This document shows positions 12,386-18,141 of a DNA stretch of 18,141 nt, piece after piece; position 1 is the first letter of the stretch, and the number at the start of each line of letters is the position of its first letter. Made by a program: the position numbers and the translations under genes. Below the pieces are notes generated by a model, which was not told where the DNA came from, searched no databases, and saw only the letters and a program-made list of their open reading frames with translations. Origin of the DNA: Planctomycetia bacterium (GTDB taxonomy: Bacteria; Planctomycetota; UBA1135; GCA-002686595); NCBI GenBank assembly GCA_005778045.1, contig SXKQ01000004.1, positions 1 through 18,141 of the forward strand. Reading direction: 5' to 3'.

Positions 12386-15252
12386 GGGCGTCCGTCGGAG
12401 AGCAGCCGCACCAGCAGCGTGTCGCGGAACTCGCGCATCAGCCGCTCGTGAGCCGCCACGGCGCGCGACCACGCACCGTCCGAACCCGCGCGGAGCGCCT
12501 CGATCCAAACGCGCGCGGCCTCCGCCTCGCGCTCGAACGCGGGGAGAGTACCGGCGCTCTGCGCCCAGACGCGTGCGACCTCGTAAGCCTCGTTCACCGC
12601 GCGCACCTCGTCCTCGGTGAGGTTCGAGGCGGCATCCGCCTGCAGCATCTCCGCCGTCTCCTCGACGGCCTGAGCCACGGCGCTCATGCGCATCAGGCCG
12701 TCGATACCCGCGACTTCCTCGCGCGTGTATTCGCGCGCGAGCCGCTGGTGGAAGATCTGGTGCAAGTCGGCGGGGCGAGACCCAAAGCTCGACCACGGCA
12801 CGAGCTCCGAGGTGGCCTCGACCTTGACCAGCAGGCCTTCCGCGTTCGCGCCCACGGCGTCGCGGATCGTGCGGGTCCGCGCGCGCGGATCGAAGAACGA
12901 CTTGCGACGCCAGCCGCCGCGCTCGAACTCGATCGCGAGCGTCGAGAACAGGGGCTTCCCCGCGCGGACCGCCGCGAGCCACTCCCGCGCCCAGGCACGC
13001 GCAGGCTCGGTCGCGAGCTCACTCTCCAAGGCCATGAGCTTCTGCTCCATGCCTGCGAGATCCAACGTGCGCAGGGAGGACTCGAAGCCCGGGCCGCGGA
13101 GCCCTTGGGCCAGGGCCTTCGCATCGGACGCTTCGCGCCCGCGAGAGTAGCGCTCGCGTGCGGCCACCTGACCGTCGAGCCGCTTCTGGATCGAGGCACG
13201 CAGAAGGACGACCTCGCCGAGGTCGGGCAGCGTGTCGGGGCCGAGCTCCGGCGGCATGGCGGGAAGGTCGAGCGCGACGATCCACGCAGCGAGCGTCACC
13301 GCGAGATCTTCGAAGCGACCGGTGCGCTCGAGTTCATCGGCGCGCGCGGCATCCGCTCGTGCCTGCGCGAGGGCATCGGCGAGCGTCGTGGCGAAAACTT
13401 GTCGGCGACGAGCGAGCACAGTCGGGTCGGCGGCCAGCGCCGCAGGCACCTCCTGCGACAACATCGCTCTCAGGGCCTCGGAGATTGGCTTCGGACCGCT
13501 GTCGGTCTTGGCCGCGAGCTGCACGCGCTCCACGAAGTCCCGGATCGACTGCTCGTAGGCACCGACGGTGGCCGCGTCTCGAAGCGCCTTTTCGCGCACC
13601 CCCTCGGCCTCCTCGAGCGCGCGCTGCGCGGCCGTGGTGCCGGCGAACTTCTCCGCGACCGTGCGCAGCTCGGCTTGCAGCGCGTCGTCGTCGAGCTCGC
13701 GCGAGACACGCAGCAGCGCATTTTCCGCCTCGGTCTCGCGCAGCTTGAGCGCCGTGTCGTCGTCGGCCGGGGCGGTCGTCGCTCGGTCGCCACCGTTGGC
13801 GGAAAACTCGTCGTCGACGGGCTCGATGGGGGGCGTGGCGCGATCGGGGGACTGCGCCTGCGATCCGTTCGGGCTGGGTTTCTGCGGCTCACCGTCCTCG
13901 CCACCGAGGAACAGCACCGCGGCGGCGCCGAGCGCGAGCACCACGCCCGCGCCGACCACGAGCGGAAGCTTGGATCCCGAGGCCCTGCCCGTGGGCGCGC
14001 CCTGCAGCGGAGCCCCGTGCAGCGTCGCGCTGCGCAGGCGCTCGACTTCCTGCAGCAGGACGCCCGCCGAGGCGTAGCGCTCGTCGGGCTTCTTCTTGAG
14101 CAGGCGCTGGACCATGGCCGCGAGCACCGGTGGCGTGCCGGGCGCGAGCTCGTGCAACGGCTTGGGTTCCTCGAGGAAGTGACCGCGCAGGATGTCGCGC
14201 GTAGTCGCGCCTTCGAACGGAGTGCGGCCCCCGATGAGGCGGTACAGCGTGGCTCCGAGTGAATAGAGGTCCGAGCGAATGTCGACCTTATCGCCGCGCG
14301 CCTGCTCGGGCGAGATGAAGTGCGGCGTGCCGAAGATCTTCTTGTTGTCGCTCTCGGTGGCCTCCGCCTCGAGGTGCATCGCGAGGCCGAGGTCAGCGAG
14401 CTTGGTGGTACCGACCGAGTTCTGCATCAAGTTGGCCGGCTTGATGTCGCGGTGCACGATGCCGCGTAGCTCCGCGTACACGAGGGCCTTGGCCGCGTCG
14501 TTGAGGATCTCGAGCGCTTCCTTGGGCGCGAGCTTGCCGTCGCGCTGCAGGCGCTGCTCTAGGTTGCCCTTGTCCATGAACTCCATGGCGAGGAAGTGGC
14601 GTCCGCCTTCCTCCCACACGTCGTGCACGGTGACCACGTTGGGGTGGTTGAGCGCCGCCGCCGCGCGTGCCTCGGACTGGAACTTGCGCACGAACTCCGC
14701 ATCGGCTGCAAGGCGCGCCGCGAGCACCTTGAGCGCCACGGGGCGGCCGAGGCTCTCCTGCACGGCGAGGTACACCTCGCCCATGCCGCCGCGACCGAGC
14801 AGCTTCTCGACGCGATAACCCTTCACCTGCGGCAGTCGCGCATCCACGCGGGTCGCGACCTCGGCCGGCTTGGCTTCCGCGGGCTTGGTGTCCGCCCAAG
14901 TGGGCGCGGCGACCGGCGCCGCCGCCGGAGCCTTCGGCGTGGCCGCCGCGCCGGGATCGACGACGCGCAGGCGCCGCGAGCCCAGCACGACGAGGTCACC
15001 CGGCTCGAGCTTGCGCTGTGTGACACGCTCGCCATTGATCAGCGTGCCGAAGTCGCTGCCGAGGTCCTTGATCGCCCAACCGCCGCTCTTCGCGCGGCCG
15101 ATGGCGCAATGCACCTCGGCGACACCCTGTCCATCGACGGCGACGTCCGCACGCGTGCCCGAAGATCCGAGCGTCATCGTGCCTTGGCGCGGGAGCTCGA
15201 TCGGAGCACGCGAGTCGCCGATCAGCTCGAGCAAGAGCCGCTGCTCACTCAC
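12382..15252 (-). CDS. FHA domain Ser/Thr protein kinase with membrane segment and large C-terminal region
   Basis: A 956-residue protein in four parts. Residues ~5-100: FHA-like domain (IKDLGSDFGTLINGERV). Residues ~146-406: Hanks-type kinase with P-loop GRGGMGEV (153-160), lysine K175, helix-C glutamate E194, HRDIKPAN (267-274), DLG in place of DFG (287-289), and SPE (314-316); all catalytic residues are present, so it should be active. Residues ~429-449: one membrane helix. Residues ~450-956: acidic linker followed by a long helical, charged region that I do not recognise, expected outside the cytoplasm as a sensor. The GTG start is in a GTGA overlap with yggS; upstream residues in frame are not family-like. 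The FHA lacks the usual GR and SxxH residues (it has GS and AEVH), so phosphothreonine binding is doubtful. Confidence 0.93.
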   Translation of the reverse strand: MSEQRLLLELIGDSRAPIELPRQGTMTLGSSGTRADVAVDGQGVAEVHCAIGRAKSGGWAIKDLGSDFGTLINGERVTQRKLEPGDLVVLGSRRLRVVDPGAAATPKAPAAAPVAAPTWADTKPAEAKPAEVATRVDARLPQVKGYRVEKLLGRGGMGEVYLAVQESLGRPVALKVLAARLAADAEFVRKFQSEARAAAALNHPNVVTVHDVWEEGGRHFLAMEFMDKGNLEQRLQRDGKLAPKEALEILNDAAKALVYAELRGIVHRDIKPANLMQNSVGTTKLADLGLAMHLEAEATESDNKKIFGTPHFISPEQARGDKVDIRSDLYSLGATLYRLIGGRTPFEGATTRDILRGHFLEEPKPLHELAPGTPPVLAAMVQRLLKKKPDERYASAGVLLQEVERLRSATLHGAPLQGAPTGRASGSKLPLVVGAGVVLALGAAAVLFLGGEDGEPQKPSPNGSQAQSPDRATPPIEPVDDEFSANGGDRATTAPADDDTALKLRETEAENALLRVSRELDDDALQAELRTVAEKFAGTTAAQRALEEAEGVREKALRDAATVGAYEQSIRDFVERVQLAAKTDSGPKPISEALRAMLSQEVPAALAADPTVLARRRQVFATTLADALAQARADAARADELERTGRFEDLAVTLAAWIVALDLPAMPPELGPDTLPDLGEVVLLRASIQKRLDGQVAARERYSRGREASDAKALAQGLRGPGFESSLRTLDLAGMEQKLMALESELATEPARAWAREWLAAVRAGKPLFSTLAIEFERGGWRRKSFFDPRARTRTIRDAVGANAEGLLVKVEATSELVPWSSFGSRPADLHQIFHQRLAREYTREEVAGIDGLMRMSAVAQAVEETAEMLQADAASNLTEDEVRAVNEAYEVARVWAQSAGTLPAFEREAEAARVWIEALRAGSDGAWSRAVAAHERLMREFRDTLLVRLLSDGRP

Positions 15253-16064
15253 GGTTGATCCCCCGCGGCCCGCAGGCCCTCGAACAGCGCCGTGCCGATG
15301 CGCACGCACGTGGAGCCCTCTGCGATCGCAGCTTCGAGGTCGGAGCTCATGCCCGTCGAATACTCGACGCGGCCGCCCACGAACAGCTGTCCGGGCAGCG
15401 ACTCGCCCAGCCGACGCACCGCGGCAAAGGTGCGCCGCGCTTCGAGCTGCGACGCGAGGTCCAACGGTCGGGCCTGTTCGCTGGGAGCGGCCATGGCCAT
15501 CAGGCCCCGCAGGCGCAGGTGGGGAAGTCGCGCCGCCAGCTCGGCGGCCGCTGGGATCTCAGCGCTGGAGAAACCGGTGCGCTCGCCCGCGTCGACGGCG
15601 CGCACTTCGAGATACAAGTCGAGCTCGCGCCCGAGCTCGCCCGCCTGACGCGAGAGCGTCTCGAGCAAGCGAGTGGTGTCGACGGAGTGGATCACGCTCG
15701 CGCCCTCGACCGCGCGGCGCGCCTTGTTGCGCTGCAGGTGACCGATCATGTGCCAGCGCGGGGCAAGACCGAGCTGCCTCAGGGCCTCGACCTTGGGGCC
15801 GAGGACCTCGACGCGATTCTCGCCGAGATCCCCCTGCCCGAGCCGCACGAGCGCGGCGATCGTGCTCACGCCGACGGTCTTCGTGACGGCGAGCAGGGAA
15901 ACCTCGGCCGGGGCACGGCCGACGGCCAAAGCGGCACGGGCGATGCGCTCGCGCACGTGCTCGAGATTGGCTCGCAGGAGGTTCTCCACGGCTCGGGAGG
16001 GCTCGCTCTGGACGTCTTGGACCACGGGGTGTAGCAGGGTACCCCTTGGAGCGGGCCGAGTCAC
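15249..16064 (-). CDS. yggS: YggS/PLPBP-type pyridoxal phosphate homeostasis protein
   Basis: A 271-residue cytoplasmic protein of the single-domain alanine racemase-like fold that carries PLP and buffers vitamin B6 and amino-acid metabolism, without known catalytic activity. Family marks: PLP lysine K62 in LLAVTKTV, DLGENRVEVLGPK, WHMIGHLQRNKAR, IHSVDTTRL, LRGLMAMAAP and the final phosphate-binding region EYSTGMSSDLEAAI with STCVRIGTALFEG. GTG 16064 is chosen because it overlaps the tilS stop as GTGA, like its neighbours. A GTG at 15989 (VENLLRANLEHVRERI) would give 246 residues, nearer the family norm of about 230, and is a real alternative; neither start has a clear ribosome binding site. 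Its stop overlaps the kinase start. Confidence 0.94.
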   Translation of the reverse strand: MTRPAPRGTLLHPVVQDVQSEPSRAVENLLRANLEHVRERIARAALAVGRAPAEVSLLAVTKTVGVSTIAALVRLGQGDLGENRVEVLGPKVEALRQLGLAPRWHMIGHLQRNKARRAVEGASVIHSVDTTRLLETLSRQAGELGRELDLYLEVRAVDAGERTGFSSAEIPAAAELAARLPHLRLRGLMAMAAPSEQARPLDLASQLEARRTFAAVRRLGESLPGQLFVGGRVEYSTGMSSDLEAAIAEGSTCVRIGTALFEGLRAAGDQP

Positions 16065-17683
16065 GGCGCGCCGGCGCCGAACGGCAGCTCAAACTGCTGC
16101 GCGCGGCTCCTGCTCGCGCCGGGCGTGCGCGGACGGGCCTCGATCGCGCGCGACGCGCCACCGTGCAGCTCGAGGCGCAGCCTCCGTGGCGCTCCGCCTC
16201 GAACGCGGAACGGGTGTGCGGGGCGCAGGCCTGCCACCCACAGGAGCTCGCTCCCGTGGAGCACGATCGGGACCAGCCCGCGCTCGGAGCGGGGCACGCC
16301 GGCATCGGCGAGGAAGCGCCGCAGCGCCCGCGAGCCCGGGGCTCCCAGCGGGTGGAAGCGGTCGCGCGAGCGGGGCCAGCGCACGCACAGGCGCTCCATG
16401 GTCCACGGCACTTCAAGCTCGACGGCGCGCGGATCGCGGGGCACTTCGCGCTCCGCGCTGGCGTCGACCCAGCTCGCCACGACGCGGCGGCCATCGGGCA
16501 AGGTCACGCTGCCCGGCACGGGCAGGCGGAAGCCTTGCTCAGGAGCGGCGAGGCGTTCGATCCAGGTCGGGGAGCGCCGGGGCGCCGTGGGGTCCGCGGA
16601 CACTAATTCCACGAACGGGAGCCACGGGGAGCGCACCGGGGCGTGGGCGGGAGGACCGAGGGCCTCGAGCGGCGGATGCAGCTCGAGCGAGCGCGAGCGC
16701 AGACACAGCGTCCAGCCGCCGGAGAGCGCGTGCCGCGCGCAACGGCCGAGCCCGAGGTCGTCGATCACCTTGCCGAGCAGGCGTCGACTCGGCGCGCGCG
16801 CAGTGCCCTCGACGAGCAGCCGCCAGAGCGCACGGCGCTGGAGGGCCGAGGGCAAGCGAGCGAGCGGGTCGCGACGCAACGTGCCGCCCAGGTTGCTGGC
16901 GCTGGAGCGCCGCGTCGACCGCGTCGCAGTCAGCGGCCGCCAGACGAGGGGCGCCGTGCGCGCGGAGAGCTCTTGCTCGAGGTTCTCCACGGCTCCGGCG
17001 AACTGCCGCAGGCTCTCGACGGCGTCCGACCCGCCGAACTGCTCCAGCGAGGGCAGGAACTCGGCCCGGATGCGATTGCGCGTGTGCCGCAGGTCACCGT
17101 TCGAGCTGTCGTCGCGCCATGCGAGGCCGGCTTCGCGCAGGAGCGTGCGAATCTCGCCGCGCCGCATGCCGAGCAGGGGCCGCACGAGCAGCAATCTGCC
17201 TAGCTGGCTGCGCTCGGCCGGGCCGTGGAGGCCCGCGAGGCTCGAGCCCCGGATCCAGCGCAGAAGCAGGGTCTCGAGGCCATCGTCCGCGTGGTGTCCC
17301 GTCAGCAGCACGCGCACGCGCGCCTTGGCCGCTTCTTCGGCGAGCACGGCGTAGCGGGCCTCCCGAGCGCGCTCCTCTAGGTTGGAGCCCGGCTCGAGCG
17401 CCACCCGGCGGGAACGGAAGCGCGCCCCGATGTCGCGGCACAATCGGGCGCAGAACTCGCGGTCCTCGTCGGACTCGCTGCCGCGCAGGCCGTGGTCCAC
17501 GTGGATGGCGAGCACCGGCGGGCGCGGCTCGCTGGCGCATAGCCAGTGCAGCAGGAGCACGCTGTCCGCGCCGCCGGAGAGCCCCAGCGCGACCGGCTCG
17601 GACGGCTCGAGGCCGACCGCGAGCGCCAGCCTGGGCCAGCGCTCCTTCCAGTCGGCGGGAGTGGTGCGGGGAAGTGCTGCCAT
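16061..17683 (-). CDS. tilS: tRNA(Ile)-lysidine synthase
   Basis: A 540-residue enzyme that attaches lysine to cytidine 34 of the CAU-anticodon tRNA-Ile using ATP, making it read AUA. The N-type ATP pyrophosphatase loop SGGADS (36-41), HVDHGLRG (61-68), NLEERAREARY (91-101), GHHADD (139-144) and LRWIRGSSLAGL are all typical. The C-terminal half carries Arg-rich segments and a final PxxERGLVPI-type region like the TilS C-terminal domain (FLADAGVPRSERGLVP). It is longer than E. coli TilS (432), mainly between the catalytic and C-terminal domains. ATG 17683 is chosen because earlier in-frame sequence is not family-like and lies in the divergent promoter region. It is the first gene of the minus-strand cluster and overlaps yggS by GTGA. 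Confidence 0.95.
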   Translation of the reverse strand: MAALPRTTPADWKERWPRLALAVGLEPSEPVALGLSGGADSVLLLHWLCASEPRPPVLAIHVDHGLRGSESDEDREFCARLCRDIGARFRSRRVALEPGSNLEERAREARYAVLAEEAAKARVRVLLTGHHADDGLETLLLRWIRGSSLAGLHGPAERSQLGRLLLVRPLLGMRRGEIRTLLREAGLAWRDDSSNGDLRHTRNRIRAEFLPSLEQFGGSDAVESLRQFAGAVENLEQELSARTAPLVWRPLTATRSTRRSSASNLGGTLRRDPLARLPSALQRRALWRLLVEGTARAPSRRLLGKVIDDLGLGRCARHALSGGWTLCLRSRSLELHPPLEALGPPAHAPVRSPWLPFVELVSADPTAPRRSPTWIERLAAPEQGFRLPVPGSVTLPDGRRVVASWVDASAEREVPRDPRAVELEVPWTMERLCVRWPRSRDRFHPLGAPGSRALRRFLADAGVPRSERGLVPIVLHGSELLWVAGLRPAHPFRVRGGAPRRLRLELHGGASRAIEARPRTPGASRSRAQQFELPFGAGAP

Positions 17684-17895
17684 GGGCGATCGCGCTGCGT
17701 TGATCGAATCGGCGCGGAGGGCTACCCTCCCACCCTGATTTCCACGGATATTCTGCCACCTCTGCGCGAGGTTGCGTCGGAGCCACGACTTACGCCGTGC
17801 TACCGCGCCCTCGGGCCGCCCGGCAGGGTCCGCGGGAGCGTCCCTTCTCTCTGGCTTCACCCCCAGTTCCCCGATCCCCTTCTGGATACCGCCCC
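17684..17895. promoter_or_regulatory. Divergent intergenic region between tilS and gap
   Basis: These 212 bases separate two genes transcribed away from each other, so promoters for both should lie here. One perfect inverted repeat stands out: GGAGGG (17716-17721), CTA, CCCTCC (17725-17730), 33 bases upstream of the tilS ATG; it could be an operator or a hairpin in the tilS leader. On the plus strand TTGATC (17700-17705) and TACCCT (17723-17728) have 17-base spacing but match consensus weakly. No clear ribosome binding site precedes either gene. Confidence 0.5.
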
Positions 17896-18141
17896 ATGGG
17901 CATGCGCATCTCGATCAACGGCTTCGGCCGCATTGGCCGCAACGTCTTCCGCGTCATCACCTCGCATTATCCCGACATCGAGGTCGTGCACATCAATGAC
18001 CTAGCCGATCCCGCGACGCTGGCGCACCTCCTGAAATACGACTCGGTGCACGGGCCGTTCGCGGGCAAGGTCGAGGCCGGCAAGGACTTCATCAAGGTCA
18101 ACGGGAAGAAGATCTCGATCACCGCGATCAAGGATCCGGCG
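17896..18141 (+). CDS. gap: Glyceraldehyde-3-phosphate dehydrogenase, N-terminal part
   Basis: Only the first 82 codons are in the window; the gene runs off the right edge. The protein opens with MGMRISINGFGRIGR, the NAD-binding loop of class I GAPDH, then VVHINDLADPATLAHLLKYDSVHG, which matches the family's conserved ND..D...LA.LLKYDS.HG segment, and the following strand region (VNGKKISI). GAPDH oxidises glyceraldehyde-3-phosphate with phosphate and NAD in glycolysis. The start is ATG 17896 or the ATG two codons later at 17902, which would give MRISINGFG, also common; no ribosome binding site decides. The catalytic cysteine lies beyond the window. It is divergent from tilS and likely under its own promoter. 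Confidence 0.96.
   Translation, partial: MGMRISINGFGRIGRNVFRVITSHYPDIEVVHINDLADPATLAHLLKYDSVHGPFAGKVEAGKDFIKVNGKKISITAIKDPA

Noticed and set aside
10903..14262. Open frame of 1119 codons on the plus strand
   Set aside because: It runs antisense to the PurN, PNP-like, DUF167 and kinase genes, has Arg/Ala-rich composition typical of GC-rich shadow frames, and shows no domain.
15748..17703. Open frame of 651 codons on the plus strand opposite yggS and tilS
   Set aside because: Arg/Ala-rich without motifs; both opposite-strand genes are well supported.

Overview
The window is about 18 kb of very GC-rich, gene-dense bacterial DNA with many GTG starts. A Ser/Thr kinase that joins FHA, kinase and membrane segments, a GldG-type ABC cluster and a tandem universal-stress-protein remnant together suggest Planctomycetota. 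This is an inference from gene style; no rRNA or other marker is present, and Myxococcota-like lineages cannot be excluded.

Left part, plus strand. The 3' end of dnaK (2-508) is followed by a short intergenic region with a strong hairpin. Next comes a tightly packed four-gene ABC cluster: ATPase (696-1892), ABC-2 type permease (1889-2635), GldG-like auxiliary protein (2626-4197) and a four-unit DUF4340-like protein (4201-5946). After a 108-base gap holding a candidate promoter come two translationally coupled genes that match MrfA (DEVH helicase with DUF1998 and a four-cysteine cluster) and MrfB (RNase H-like DEDD exonuclease with a helical C-terminus). This pair is known from Bacillus subtilis (YprA/YprB) as a repair system for mitomycin C damage.

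Middle, minus strand. Converging on mrfB and overlapping its last 41 bases is a broken tandem universal-stress-protein gene (9628-10575). It has at least three frame changes, an in-frame stop and apparent small deletions.

Right part, minus strand, read from 17683 down to 10632. A six-gene cluster runs tilS, a YggS/PLPBP-type PLP-binding protein, a large FHA-kinase-TM protein with a C-terminal half of about 500 residues that I do not recognise, a DUF167 protein, a divergent purine nucleoside phosphorylase-like protein lacking most active-site residues, and purN. Four of its five junctions are GTGA start/stop overlaps, so the cluster is probably one coupled operon joining tRNA modification, PLP homeostasis, purine metabolism and a sensor kinase. 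Divergent from tilS, the 5' part of a class I GAPDH gene starts at 17896 and runs off the window.

I found no tRNA, rRNA, CRISPR array, IS element or obvious prophage gene. The most unusual items are the active-site-depleted PNP paralogue, the kinase's unrecognised C-terminal half, the four-unit DUF4340 protein, the mrfAB pair with its own possible promoter, the decayed stress-protein gene, and the repeated GTGA coupling.
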